64,000 nucleotides of DNA from CAWDCV01 sp963728125 (GTDB lineage: Bacteria > Actinomycetota > Actinomycetes > CAWDCV01): NCBI GenBank assembly GCA_963728125.1, contig CAVSIZ010000019.1:186001-250000 (forward strand). Direction: 5' to 3'. The position numbers were made by a program, and so were the translations under genes. This document shows, piece by piece, positions 43,927-52,803 of this stretch. The stretch's first letter is position 1, and every line of letters begins with the position of its first letter. The notes beneath the pieces were generated by a model. It worked only from the letters and a program-made list of their open reading frames with translations. It was not told where the DNA came from and made no database searches.

Positions 43927-45165
43927 ATGAAGTTTCCGTACGCCGAGGTCGAGTTTCGATCGACCGGACAGCTGCACGATGCTGCACAGCAGCGAGCCGC
44001 CATCGACAGCATCACCGATGCGGGCGCCGACGACATCCTGCTGTTGGCCCACGGATGGAACAACGACAAGGACCAGGCCACGCGGTTGTACGAGCGGCTG
44101 ACCGACAACATCGCTGCCGTACGAGCAAACGTCCCCGGCGCCCGCGGCCGCAAGCTCGCCGTGGTCGGCGTCCTGTGGCCGTCGGTGAAGTGGGCCGACG
44201 ACGACGATCTCGCCGGGGGCGGCCTGTCGGCCGACGACGAAGTCGCCAGTCTGATCGCCGTCATTCGCGAGCGCGTCGTTGACCCGGCACGCGCCGATCG
44301 CCTGGTCGAGCTCGTTCCGACCCTGGAGTCGTCGCCGGCCTCGCGCGCGGAGTTCCTCGAGGAGTTGCGCAAGCTGCTTCCTGACCTGCCCGACGACGAG
44401 GAGGCACCGCCGGACACGCTGACCGACGGTGATGTCGAGGAGACGTACGACAAGGCGGGTGACGGCGACGACGATCTGTCGGGTACCGAGCCCGTGCCCG
44501 GTGGGGGAGCAGGAATCGGAGATTTCGGCCGGTCGATCCTGCGCAAGGCCCGCGCCCTGCTCAACCTTACGACCTACTACACGATGAAGGAGCGCGCACA
44601 GAAGGTGGGGGAGAAGGGCGTCACCCCGCTAGCGACCGCGATCGCCGATGCCGCTCCGGACGCCCGCCTCAACCTCGCCGGCCACTCCTTCGGCGGCCGG
44701 GTGATGGCGGCTGCAGGCGCGCAATTGCCGAGCATCCACTCGGTATCGCTGCTCCAGGGCGCATTCAGCCACTTCGGATTTGCCCGCGACTACGACGATG
44801 ACGGGAACGATGGAGCGTTCCGCTCGCTGCTCACCGGCGGACAGCTCACCGGCCCCGTCGTCGTGACCCACACGGTGAACGACCGCGCCGTCGGCCTGGC
44901 GTACGCGGTCGCATCCCGGCTCGCCGGTCAGCAGGGCGCTGGTGTCGGTGGTCCCGACGATCGGTATGGCGGCATCGGCCGCAACGGTGCGCTCAAGACG
45001 CCGGAGGCCGCCGCGCCAGCCGGCCGTCTCGTCGCCACGAGCGCGACGTACTCGTTCGACGCCGGACGGCTCTACAACCTCAAGGCAGACGAGTTCGTCG
45101 CCTCGCACGGCAGCGTGACCGGCAGGGAGGTTGCCAACGCGGTGCTGCGCGCGATCGTGTCCTGA
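43927..45165 (+). CDS. Alpha/beta hydrolase-fold protein (GHSFGG motif), function unknown
   Basis: 412 residues. DDILLLAHGWNNDKDQATRL contains an HGWN oxyanion loop, and RLNLAGHSFGGRVMAAAGAQ the nucleophile elbow with Ser. A Ser-Asp-His triad could be completed by VTHTVNDRAVG and EFVASHGSVTG. A large acidic insertion (about residues 155-205, DDEEAPPDTLTDGD and similar) is probably disordered. It resembles serine esterases or lipases but no named family was recognised. Start follows GGGGAGGGACG; 16 nt after the S8 peptidase. Confidence 0.72.
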   Translation: MKFPYAEVEFRSTGQLHDAAQQRAAIDSITDAGADDILLLAHGWNNDKDQATRLYERLTDNIAAVRANVPGARGRKLAVVGVLWPSVKWADDDDLAGGGLSADDEVASLIAVIRERVVDPARADRLVELVPTLESSPASRAEFLEELRKLLPDLPDDEEAPPDTLTDGDVEETYDKAGDGDDDLSGTEPVPGGGAGIGDFGRSILRKARALLNLTTYYTMKERAQKVGEKGVTPLATAIADAAPDARLNLAGHSFGGRVMAAAGAQLPSIHSVSLLQGAFSHFGFARDYDDDGNDGAFRSLLTGGQLTGPVVVTHTVNDRAVGLAYAVASRLAGQQGAGVGGPDDRYGGIGRNGALKTPEAAAPAGRLVATSATYSFDAGRLYNLKADEFVASHGSVTGREVANAVLRAIVS

Positions 45166-45258
45166 CACGCACCACCCTCAGCGCAGCCGACGACACGCGC
45201 ATCGCGTTCTCTACGGATATCTACGGATCTCACTAGACAGGTCCATAGAGTCCGATGC

Positions 45259-46467
45259 GTGGATCCAGTGCGCAATCCGTACGCCCCTGGAGCCGGCCAG
45301 CGCCCGCCGGAGCTTGCCGGCCGTGATCGCGAGCTCGAACAGTTCGACGTCGTCGTCGAGAGGGTGGCGCGGGGCCGGCCGGAGCGCAGCCTCGTGCTCA
45401 CCGGCCTGCGTGGCGTGGGGAAGACGGTGCTCCTCAATGCATTGCGTTCCCAAGCCATCGCGCGGCTGTGGGGCACCGGCAAGATCGAGGCGCGACCCGA
45501 CCAGTCGTTGCGGCGTCCCGTGGCCGCCGCCCTGCACATGGCCGTCCGCGAGATCGCACCGCGCCATCGCGGTCCCGAGCGGGTCGACGCCTTTCTCGGC
45601 GTCCTCAAGGCGTTCGCTCTGCGCGACGGCGAGCCAGCACGAAGCCCGAAGCAGTCACGGCAGCATCGGTGGCAACCGGGGATCGATGTTCCCGCTGCAC
45701 TGGGTCGCGCCGATTCGGGGGACCTCGAGATCGACCTGGTCGAGCTGTTCGTCGACGCCGCCGACGTCGCGAAGGATGTCGGTACGGGGATCGCTTTGTT
45801 CGTCGACGAGATGCAGGACATTCCAGCCGCAGACGTGTCCGCGCTGTGCGCTGCCTGCCATGAGCTGTCGCAGGCCGGCGCACCGCTGATCGTCGTCGGC
45901 GCCGGTTTGCCGCACGTGCCCGCGGTGCTGTCGAGCAGCAAGAGCTACTCCGAGCGGCTGTTCCGCTACGTGCGCATCGATCGGCTCGACCGCGCGTCCG
46001 CCGACCTGGCGCTCACAGCGCCGGCCGAGCGTGAGGACGTCGAGTTCACCCCCGGCGCGCTCGACGCACTCTACGAAGCGGCGGACGGCTATCCCTATTT
46101 CGTGCAGGCGTACGGCAAGGTGACTTGGGACGCAGCGCCCGCGTCGCCGATCACCGCCGCCGACGTCACGGTTGCAGCACCGGAGGCCGAGGCCGAGCTG
46201 GCGGTTGGCTTCTTCGGCAGCCGCTACGAGCGGGCGACACCGGCGGAGCGCGACTACATGCGGGCCATGGCGACCCTGGGCGCCGCCGGTGGGGATGGCC
46301 CGATCGCTACGGGTGACGTGGCCGACGCTCTCCAGCGCAAGCCGTCGTCGCTGTCACCCGCGCGCGACAGCCTGATCAAGAAGGGACTCGTCTACTCCGC
46401 CGAGCGCGGGACGATCGCGTTCACCGTCCCGCACTTCGGCACGTTCCTGCGGGCGCAGCCGCTGTAG
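45259..46467 (+). CDS. AAA ATPase (Orc1/Cdc6- or STAND-like) with C-terminal winged helix
   Basis: 402 residues. VLTGLRGVGKTVLLNALR is Walker A, GIALFVDEMQDIP Walker B, PLIVVGAGLPHVPAVL sensor 1. The C-terminus (RDYMRAMATLGAAGGDGPIA, then VADALQRKPSSLSPARDSLI and KKGLVYSAERGTIAFTVPHF) is a winged-helix domain. This family is widespread in actinobacteria; no precise role is known. GTG at 45259. The 93-nt spacer before it contains a near-perfect 10-nt direct repeat, TCTACGGATA and TCTACGGATC. Confidence 0.8.
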   Translation: MDPVRNPYAPGAGQRPPELAGRDRELEQFDVVVERVARGRPERSLVLTGLRGVGKTVLLNALRSQAIARLWGTGKIEARPDQSLRRPVAAALHMAVREIAPRHRGPERVDAFLGVLKAFALRDGEPARSPKQSRQHRWQPGIDVPAALGRADSGDLEIDLVELFVDAADVAKDVGTGIALFVDEMQDIPAADVSALCAACHELSQAGAPLIVVGAGLPHVPAVLSSSKSYSERLFRYVRIDRLDRASADLALTAPAEREDVEFTPGALDALYEAADGYPYFVQAYGKVTWDAAPASPITAADVTVAAPEAEAELAVGFFGSRYERATPAERDYMRAMATLGAAGGDGPIATGDVADALQRKPSSLSPARDSLIKKGLVYSAERGTIAFTVPHFGTFLRAQPL

Positions 46468-46486
46468 CCGTAGGGCAGCGCGCCGG

Positions 46487-46633
46487 TCAGGTGAAGATGC
46501 TCACGCCAAACGGCCCAACGAGCAGGCCGACGACGATGAGCAGGATGCCCATCAGCAGCTGGCCGCGAACCGCCGTGACGATCCCCCAGATGACGAGGAT
46601 GACGGCGATGATCCACAGAAGGGTTGTCAGCAT
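46487..46633 (-). CDS. GPGG-motif-like small membrane protein (GPFG variant), 48 residues
   Basis: A complete minus-strand ORF: MLTTLLWIIAVILVIWGIVT, then VRGQLLMGILLIVVGLLVGP and FGVSIFT. Two short hydrophobic helices with a Gly-rich turn, as in the small actinobacterial proteins described as GPGG-motif membrane proteins, here with Phe in the motif. It lies in the gap between the ATPase and hisC. The ribosome-binding site is weak (GCAGGGCAC). Function unknown. Confidence 0.6.
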   Translation of the reverse strand: MLTTLLWIIAVILVIWGIVTAVRGQLLMGILLIVVGLLVGPFGVSIFT

Positions 46634-46739
46634 GACGGGGAAGTGCCCTGCCGCGCGAAGCGTGAAACGAGGGGGGCGAATTGTAGCCGCTTCGTGACCA
46701 TCCCTCTAGTCGTACCGCGCACTGGTTATCGTGCTGGAC

Positions 46740-47835
46740 ATGACTGCTCGGCCCCCGCGGCTGCGCCCCGCGCTCGACGGCATCCCCACGTACGTGCCCG
46801 GTCGGCCCGCACCCGAGACCGCGGGCGACGATAAGGGCGCGATCGCCTACAAGATCTCGTCCAACGAGAACCCGTACCCGCCGCTGTCGAGCGTGCAGCA
46901 GGTCATCGCCGAGATGGCGGGCGCCGTGAACCGCTATCCCGACATGACCAATGCCGCCCTCATCGACGCGATCGCGAACCGGTTCGAGGTCACCCACGAC
47001 CACGTCGCCGTCGGCACCGGCAGCGTCGGCGTATGCCAGCAGATCGTGCAGGCAACGGCGAGTCACGGGGATGAGGTCGTCTACGCCTGGCGATCCTTCG
47101 AGGCGTACCCGATCATCGTGCAGATCTCCGGCGCCACCTCTGTGCGTGTGCCGCTGACTCCCGCCGAGGAGCACGACCTCCCGGCCATGGCCGCGGCCGT
47201 CACCGAACACACCCGCCTGGTGTTCATCTGCACGCCCAACAACCCGACCGGCACGGTCGCGCGCCGCGCCGACCTAGAGCGTTTCCTCGACGCGATCCCG
47301 AGCGACGTCGTCGTGGTGCTCGACGAGGCGTACCGAGAGTTCGTCCGCGACCCGCTCGCCCCTGACGGCCTCGAGCTCTACCGCGAGCGCCCCAACATCG
47401 TCGTGCTGCGGACGTTCTCCAAGGCCTACGGCCTCGCCGGGGCACGCGTCGGCTTCGCCATCGCCCACACGCCGGTCGCCGAAGCGCTGCGCAAGTGCCA
47501 GGTGCCCTTTCGGCGTCTCGAGCATCGCCTCGGCAGCTGCCGTCGCCTCGCTCCAGGCCGAGGACGAGCTTCTCGAGCGCGTCGAGCACCTGGTCAAGGA
47601 GCGCTCCCGAGTCTGGGACGGCCTGCGTGATCAGGGCTGGACCGTGCCGTCCTCGGAAGCGAACTTCGTGTGGCTGCGACTCGGCGACGCCACGCTCGAC
47701 TTCGCCGCTGCCTGCGAAGCCGCCGGCATCATCGTCCGCCCATTCCCAGGCGACGGTTGCCGCATCACCGTCGCCGAGCCGGAGGCGAACGACCGCCTGC
47801 TCCGCGTTGCCGCTGAGTTCCGCGAGTCGCGCTAG
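46740..47835 (+). pseudogene. hisC: Histidinol-phosphate aminotransferase (HisC-like), frameshifted
   Basis: PLP enzyme of histidine synthesis (or the HisC-like aromatic aminotransferase group). KISSNENPYPPLSSVQQVIA, VFICTPNNPTGTV, DEAYREFVRD and RTFSKAYGLAGARVGFAIA (PLP Lys228) are intact. After KCQVPF the frame shifts: the rest, GVSSIASAAAVASLQAEDEL to IIVRPFPGDGCRITVAEPEA, is in another frame ending at 47835. Removing one T from TTT at 47508-47510 restores an approximately 365-residue protein. No other his genes are nearby. Confidence 0.88.
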
Positions 47836-48422
47836 CTCCTGCGGCGTTCGGCGACCAGATCGGCCGGTCGGATCACTACGGGATAAGGGTTCGTCGCCTC
47901 GAACACCTCCTCCCCGACGACATTCGCCACCTCGACGTAGACGTCGTCGTGCAGATCCCACGCAACCAGCCGAGGCTCGTCGGGATCAACGATCCAGAAG
48001 GACGCACAGCCCGCGGCCTCGAAGCGCGAACGCTTGACCATCAGGTCGAACCGCCGGGTGCTCGGCGACAGCACCTCGACCGCGAGGACGGGAGCGGTCG
48101 GCAGGTCCTTCAGTGTGTAGTCGGATCGTCGAGCAGCGATGACGTCGGGAACCATCACCGTGTCGTCGGCGAGCGCCACATCGAACGGGGCGCAGAGCAC
48201 CTCGAGGTCGTCGGGACACGCCGCTTCCAGCGCGATCGTCAGGCGAACGACTGCGCGTTGGTGGGTGTGCACCGGCGACGGGCTCACGATGAGCACACCG
48301 TCGATGAGCTCGTGCCGCAGCCCGTCATCGGGCAGCGCATCGAGATCGGCTCGGGTGAACGGCCGCCCCAGCGGCAGTTGCCCCGGCACAGCCTGGCCCG
48401 TCCGCATCGTCACATGGGTCAT
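47832..48422 (-). CDS. Uma2 family (DUF820) restriction-endonuclease-fold protein
   Basis: 196 residues. LDALPDDGLRHELIDGVLIV, then VVRLTIALEAACPDDLEVLC, VMVPDVIAARRSDYTLKDLP and VLAVEVLSPSTRRFDLMVKR form the PD-(D/E)XK-like Uma2 core (Glu, Asp, ExL). These proteins are very common in cyanobacteria and actinobacteria and have no settled function. ATG at 48422 follows GGAAGGAGG; the longer open frame to 48638 is rejected. Its stop overlaps the hisC stop by 4 nt. Confidence 0.85.
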   Translation of the reverse strand: MTHVTMRTGQAVPGQLPLGRPFTRADLDALPDDGLRHELIDGVLIVSPSPVHTHQRAVVRLTIALEAACPDDLEVLCAPFDVALADDTVMVPDVIAARRSDYTLKDLPTAPVLAVEVLSPSTRRFDLMVKRSRFEAAGCASFWIVDPDEPRLVAWDLHDDVYVEVANVVGEEVFEATNPYPVVIRPADLVAERRRS

Positions 48423-48492
48423 GGTGCCCGCCTCCTTCCACGACGACCAGCCTGGCTGCCCGTGAGGGCCGACGGGCTCCTCCCAACGGATC

Positions 48493-48543
48493 TGTGGATA
48501 GGGGACAGCAAGATCATTTTGTGGACAGCGGCGTTGTGGACAC
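48493..48543. promoter_or_regulatory. Cluster of three DnaA-box-like sequences
   Basis: On the plus strand TGTGGATAG (48493-48501), TGTGGACAG (48520-48528) and TGTGGACAC (48535-48543). Their complements CTATCCACA and CTGTCCACA fit the high-GC actinobacterial DnaA-box consensus; GTGTCCACA has one mismatch. All three share orientation within 51 nt. The last two fall in the EamA gene's final codons. No replication gene is near. Possibly a DnaA-titrating site; chance is also plausible. Confidence 0.35.
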
Positions 48544-49626
48544 CGGCTGGGGGAGCTCGGGCTCCGGGTCGGGTTCGCGCGGCCGTTCGGTGCTGACCAC
48601 CACCACGACCGCGAGAACCACGATCGCTCCGCCGACAAGGATGGCCGTCGTCACCGCCTCGTCCAGGATCAGCGCGCCGAGCACCACCGCAACAATCGGG
48701 TTCACGTAGGCGTACGTCGACACCAACGAGATCGACGCGTTCTGCAGCAGCCAGGCGTACGCCGTGAACGCGATCACCGACCCGGCAACGATCAGCCAAC
48801 CGAGCGCCGTCCACGATCGGACGGAGATGTCGGCCAGGAAGTCGAACGGATCCTGCAGGACGTTGGTCCCGGCCAATTCGCCGCGAGCCAGGCCGAGCAC
48901 CCACAGCACGGTGCCGCCGATCGCCATCTGCCAGACGGCCGTGACGAAGGGGTCGGCCGGCAGTGGCAATCGAGCCGACAGGAACGAACCGCTCGCCCAG
49001 CACAGCGCCGCGCCGAGGATCACTACGGTCCCGATGGTGACTGCTGGCGATGCGGCGCCCTGCCCCCCGCCCGGCAGGGCAAGGACGGCCAAGCCAACGA
49101 ATCCCAGGAAAACGCCGAGCAAGGTGGGCCACCTCGGGTGGTCACCTGAGGTGAAGCGCAGCACGACGACCCACAGCGGAACAGACGCGACGAGCAGGGC
49201 CGCGAGCCCCGACGGGACGGTCTGCTCGCCGATCACGACACCGCCGTTGCCGCAGGTGAGCAGCAGGATGCCGATCGTGCCAGCACCGAAGAGCTCCCGA
49301 CGGGTGACGCGCAGCATCGACAGCCGCCGGCGTACGACGATGAGTGCCACGGCAAGCAACGCCGCCGCGGCGAGGAAGCGTGTCCCCGCGCTGATGAGCG
49401 GCGGCATTGTCTCGACAGTGACCCGGATCGCGAGGTACGTCGACCCCCAGACGACGTACACGATGAGCAGGGCAATCCAGACCAGTGCGGTTGACGACCG
49501 CCACCAGGGGTTCCGGACCAGGGCCGTCGCGCGATACGACAGCCGCGGCCGCGTCGCGTGACCGTCGAGCTCAGACGGCGCGCGGGCGGCCGTGCGGGTG
49601 GTGTCCGGCCTGGTCACCGGACCCAT
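48514..49626 (-). CDS. EamA/DMT family transporter
   Basis: 370 residues, ten membrane helices in two EamA halves. Helix 1 carries LIVYVVWGSTYLAIRVTVET, and GERTVPSG-like TCGNGGVVIGEQTVPSGLAA and the second-half NPIVAVVLGALILDEAVTT are DMT motifs. The N-terminal 40 residues are polar and basic; the C-terminal 20 (EPDPEPELPQPVSTT) are disordered. Probably exports a metabolite; the substrate is unknown. Confidence 0.87.
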   Translation of the reverse strand: MGPVTRPDTTRTAARAPSELDGHATRPRLSYRATALVRNPWWRSSTALVWIALLIVYVVWGSTYLAIRVTVETMPPLISAGTRFLAAAALLAVALIVVRRRLSMLRVTRRELFGAGTIGILLLTCGNGGVVIGEQTVPSGLAALLVASVPLWVVVLRFTSGDHPRWPTLLGVFLGFVGLAVLALPGGGQGAASPAVTIGTVVILGAALCWASGSFLSARLPLPADPFVTAVWQMAIGGTVLWVLGLARGELAGTNVLQDPFDFLADISVRSWTALGWLIVAGSVIAFTAYAWLLQNASISLVSTYAYVNPIVAVVLGALILDEAVTTAILVGGAIVVLAVVVVVSTERPREPDPEPELPQPVSTTPLSTK

Positions 49627-49686
49627 CCAACCGCGCGACCGCCCCGTCCGTCCGGCGGTTTTCGGCCGTGCAAGGACGAAATGCCG

Positions 49687-50550
49687 TCAGCTCTCGTCGA
49701 GCCGGGACACCTCGTCGGCAGTGAGCACCAGGTCGGCTGCCTTGGCAGAGTCCTCGATCGTCTCCGGGCGGGACGCGCCGGGAATGGGGATCACGACCGG
49801 CGACTGCGCGAGCATCCAGGCGAGCGTCACCCGCTGCGGCGACACGTCGTGTTCGCGAGCGACGTCGGCGAATGCCGAGTGCCGTGAGCCCAGGGATTCC
49901 GCCTTCGATCCACCGCCGAACGGACTCCACGGGAGGAAGGCGATCCCCATCTCGTCGCAGAGCTCGAGCTCGGGCTGGCTGGACCGGAAGCGCGGTGAGT
50001 ACTCGTTCTGCACCGAGGCGAGCCGCCCACCGAGTATGTCGTGCGCCGCCTGGATCTGGGCGGTGTCGGCGTTGGAGATCCCGGCCATCCGGATCTTGCC
50101 CTCGTCGAGCAGGTCCCGCAGCGCCGCGATGGACTCGTCGTACGCCACCTTGGGGTCAGGGCGGTGGAACTGGTACAGGCCGATGGCGTCGACCCCCAGC
50201 CGCTTCAGCGATGCCTCGACGGCTTGCTTGAGGTGACGCGATGACCCGTCGACCGTCCAACTGCCGTCTCCCGGTCGCAGGTGACCACCCTTGGTGGCCA
50301 CCACGACGTCGGAGGTGTCGCTGCCGTACGTCGACAGTGCCTCCGCGATCAGAGTCTCGTTGTGTCCGACCTCGTCCGCGCCGATGTGGTAGGCGTCCGC
50401 GGTGTCGATCAGGGTGATGCCGGCGTCGAGGGCCGCATGGATGGTGGCGATCGATTGGGAGCGATCGTCGGGGCGACCCTCGATCGACATCTGCATGCCG
50501 CCGAGACCGATCGCGCCGACGATCTTGTTGCCGAGTTGACGTGTCTGCAT
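49687..50550 (-). CDS. Aldo/keto reductase
   Basis: 287 residues. The AKR catalytic tetrad is visible as LIDTADAYHIG (Asp, Tyr), VVVATKGG (Lys) and IGLYQFHRPDP (His). PWSPFGGGSKAESLG and VVIPIPGASRPETIEDSA bind the NADPH ends. ATG at 50550 follows AAGGG; the frame is open to 50859. It is downstream of the PadR gene on the same strand (98 nt gap). Substrate unknown. Confidence 0.88.
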   Translation of the reverse strand: MQTRQLGNKIVGAIGLGGMQMSIEGRPDDRSQSIATIHAALDAGITLIDTADAYHIGADEVGHNETLIAEALSTYGSDTSDVVVATKGGHLRPGDGSWTVDGSSRHLKQAVEASLKRLGVDAIGLYQFHRPDPKVAYDESIAALRDLLDEGKIRMAGISNADTAQIQAAHDILGGRLASVQNEYSPRFRSSQPELELCDEMGIAFLPWSPFGGGSKAESLGSRHSAFADVAREHDVSPQRVTLAWMLAQSPVVIPIPGASRPETIEDSAKAADLVLTADEVSRLDES

Positions 50551-50648
50551 GGGGTTTCCCTTCCCGTCGCGGGACCGAGGAACCCCCCTCCATCGGTCGC
50601 GCTCGCCGTCTCGCTCGTCCCTCGCTCGTCGGCTCGGCTGCTCCGTGA

Positions 50649-51383
50649 TCACGACTCCTGGGTGTCCTGCGTCTCCTGCGACGGATCCTCGGCGAGGATG
50701 CGGTAGATCGCGCGCCGGGCGTCGTCGAGGACGTGCTCGGCTCGCTCGATCTGCTCTTCCGAACCGGCCGCGACGACCTGCTGGATGGCGACGGCGATCT
50801 GCGCCGCTGCTTCGCGTACGCCCATGAGGTGGGCGAATGGCTCCGCGACCTCGTCCCATGGCGTACCGAGGGTGTCGGCGCGCTCCTCGACGTAGGTGCG
50901 GCCGGCGTCGGTGAGCCGGAACGTGCGCCGTCCCTCGGACTCTTCCGCGACGACCAGACCCTCATCCTCGAGCTGACTCAGCGCGGGATACACCGAGCCG
51001 GGGCTCGGCTGCCAGACGCCGCCGCTGCGGTCGCGGATCTCCTGGATCAGCTGGTAACCATTGCGCGGCTCCTCGGCGAGCAGGACGAGCAGCGCCGCGC
51101 GGACATCACCGCGCCGACCGCGCCCACGACCCGGGCGGAACGGGCCACCGGGACCGGGGCCGAATGCCCCGAAACCGAAGCCGGGACCGCCGGGGAAGCC
51201 GGTGAACGGACCACCGGGACCGAAGCGTCCGCGACGACCGGACCGGCGTCCACGTCGCTCTCGGCCCTCGCGACCTTCCCGACCGTCACGCCTGGCGTCG
51301 TCTCCCTCGTCGCTCATCCCCATCCATGGGGGTGTGCCGTGCCGCCAGCGGTACCCGCCGGCAGGCATGTTCATGGCGCTCAT
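50649..51383 (-). CDS. PadR family transcriptional regulator with a Gly/Arg/Phe-rich N-terminal region
   Basis: 244 residues. The wHTH PadR core spans about residues 88-165: RAALLVLLAEEPRNGYQLIQ, then SGGVWQPSPGSVYPALSQLE and the wing EDEGLVVAEESEGRRTFRLT; a helical dimerisation domain follows. Residues 30-85 are low-complexity, GRFGPGGPFTGFPGGPGF-type, probably disordered. ATG at 51383 follows GGAGG. An 18-nt palindrome just upstream is its likely autoregulatory operator. PadR proteins respond to phenolic or drug ligands and often control neighbouring transporters. Confidence 0.88.
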   Translation of the reverse strand: MSAMNMPAGGYRWRHGTPPWMGMSDEGDDARRDGREGREGRERRGRRSGRRGRFGPGGPFTGFPGGPGFGFGAFGPGPGGPFRPGRGRGRRGDVRAALLVLLAEEPRNGYQLIQEIRDRSGGVWQPSPGSVYPALSQLEDEGLVVAEESEGRRTFRLTDAGRTYVEERADTLGTPWDEVAEPFAHLMGVREAAAQIAVAIQQVVAAGSEEQIERAEHVLDDARRAIYRILAEDPSQETQDTQES

Positions 51384-51424
51384 GTAGCGCCTCCTTTCGT
51401 GCATCGGTGACCGTCACCGACTGC

Positions 51425-51442
51425 TTAACGATATATCGGTAA
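51425..51442. promoter_or_regulatory. Palindromic operator candidate upstream of padR-type gene
   Basis: TTAACGATATATCGGTAA is an 18-nt imperfect palindrome with a perfect 10-nt core CGATATATCG (51429-51438). It lies 42 nt upstream of the PadR start and is much more AT-rich than its surroundings; the core could also contain a -10-like TATAT. Position and symmetry fit PadR autoregulation. Confidence 0.6.
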
Positions 51443-51483
51443 CAGTCGTTGAGGCAAGCACATTCCCTCGGCTGTGCGCCTGA

Positions 51484-52290
51484 CTAGGGCTCCCCGCCCA
51501 CCCGGGCGAGCTGTCGCGACTGCGCCACAAGCCGGCCAACCGAGTCGTACACCTCCGCCTCCTCGTCGAACCAGCCGTCCTGCACGAGCCGACCACGCAG
51601 GTGGACCGACAGCCAGCCGGGCGCGGGCAGCGCGCGAAGGAGGAACGTCAGCTCGATCGTCGGTGCCCAGCCGAGCCGGCCGAGCCCGAAGACGGTCGGC
51701 GGCAGGGCATCGACCGCTAGCGCGAGGACCAGTGGGTCGGGCTGCGTTCCGTCGCGAAGCCGCAGCCAGCCGCGCATCTCGAGCTGGCCGGCCGGGTGCC
51801 CGGCGAACCAGCCGACCGTCGCCGGGTCGAGGCGCAGGTCGAGATGGTCGAGCAGGCCGACGTGGATCCCACCGGGGAGATCGGGTACGGCCGGCATGCA
51901 CTCCTCGACCGGAGGCAGCGGCGTCGGTGGCAGCGCTGACCACTGCGGCGCGCTGTCACTCGCCAGTGTCGATGAGGTGACCAGCGCCTCCACGCTGGTT
52001 CGCCCGCCCTGCACCAGCTGTACACGTTGCACCGTGACGAGTCGCCCCGACCGCAGCGTCTCGACAACGATCTCTGCTGGACCGGCGATCGGCGGCCGCA
52101 GGAAGTGCGCGCTCGTGGCGACCGGGTGCGGATGAGCCGACGCCGCCAGCGTCGAGCGCAGCATCAGCGCGAGCAGGTAGCCCCCATTGGGGATGCCTCC
52201 GACCGACCAGGTGCCGTCCACATCGACGGCAAAGCGGCCGGGTCCGGGTTCAGCACTCGGGGCGAGCAACGCCGACCACGCCGTCGTCAC
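51484..52290 (-). CDS. Acyl-CoA thioesterase (TesB-like double hotdog)
   Basis: 268 residues. PGRFAVDVDGTWSVGGIPNG, GYLLALMLRSTLAASAHPHP and VATSAHFLRPPIAGPAEIVV begin a TesB-like first hotdog; the C-terminal half (RGWLRLRDGTQPDPLVLALA, then SVHLRGRLVQDGWFDEEAEV) is the second, ending VGRLVAQSRQLARVGG. These proteins hydrolyse acyl-CoA. GTG at 52290 overlaps the TGA of the PNPOx-like gene by 4 nt; the long frame to 53832 is a shadow of the opposite gene. Confidence 0.83.
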   Translation of the reverse strand: MTTAWSALLAPSAEPGPGRFAVDVDGTWSVGGIPNGGYLLALMLRSTLAASAHPHPVATSAHFLRPPIAGPAEIVVETLRSGRLVTVQRVQLVQGGRTSVEALVTSSTLASDSAPQWSALPPTPLPPVEECMPAVPDLPGGIHVGLLDHLDLRLDPATVGWFAGHPAGQLEMRGWLRLRDGTQPDPLVLALAVDALPPTVFGLGRLGWAPTIELTFLLRALPAPGWLSVHLRGRLVQDGWFDEEAEVYDSVGRLVAQSRQLARVGGEP

Positions 52291-52769
52291 GTGGCGGACC
52301 CTCCGAAGCGGAAGCGCGTCGCGTCCCGATCGAGCCGGTTCCACGCCAGCACGGTCGTTGGTCGCAGTCGCCAGACCCCGCCCAGGTACACCTTGGGCCC
52401 GACGCTGTAGCCGTACTTCCGCTTCGCTGCCGCGTCCAGCTCTTGGGCGAACGGCAGCGTTGGCGTGTGGATCTCTGCCACCCCTTCGGCGATCGTCGCC
52501 GCCTCGGCGTCGTCCAAGTGAATCGCCGCGCGCGGATCGTCGCGAAGGTTGCGAGCGTGCACCGTCGTCGGATCGCCGCCGAAGTAGCACGCGCCGTCCA
52601 CCCACATCCCGTCGACCGGGACGACGTGCGGGCGCCCGTCCGGGCGGGTCGTGACGAGCCAGTAGTGCAGCGCTGCCGCCAGCCGCTCGTCGACCTCCTC
52701 CCACGACAGGGTGATCTTGGGAGTTCCGTACGCCTTCGGGAGCCGCATCGACTCGACCGACATCGTCAT
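52287..52769 (-). CDS. Pyridoxamine 5'-phosphate oxidase-fold (FMN/F420-type) protein
   Basis: 160 residues. LHYWLVTTRPDGRPHVVPVD, GACYFGGDPTTVHARNLRDD and AAIHLDDAEAATIAEGVAEI form the split-barrel flavin-binding core. Small members in actinobacteria use FMN or F420; which is used is unknown. Coupled to the thioesterase gene by a 4-nt overlap, and divergent from the disulfide reductase over 34 nt. Confidence 0.85.
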   Translation of the reverse strand: MTMSVESMRLPKAYGTPKITLSWEEVDERLAAALHYWLVTTRPDGRPHVVPVDGMWVDGACYFGGDPTTVHARNLRDDPRAAIHLDDAEAATIAEGVAEIHTPTLPFAQELDAAAKRKYGYSVGPKVYLGGVWRLRPTTVLAWNRLDRDATRFRFGGSAT

Positions 52770-52803
52770 GGCTGGACCGTACCGAGGGCGGCATGCTGTG
52801 TGG

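Noticed and set aside
48493..48543. Replication origin
   Set aside because: Three DnaA-like boxes only, partly in coding sequence, with no dnaA, dnaN, recF or AT-rich unwinding region nearby.
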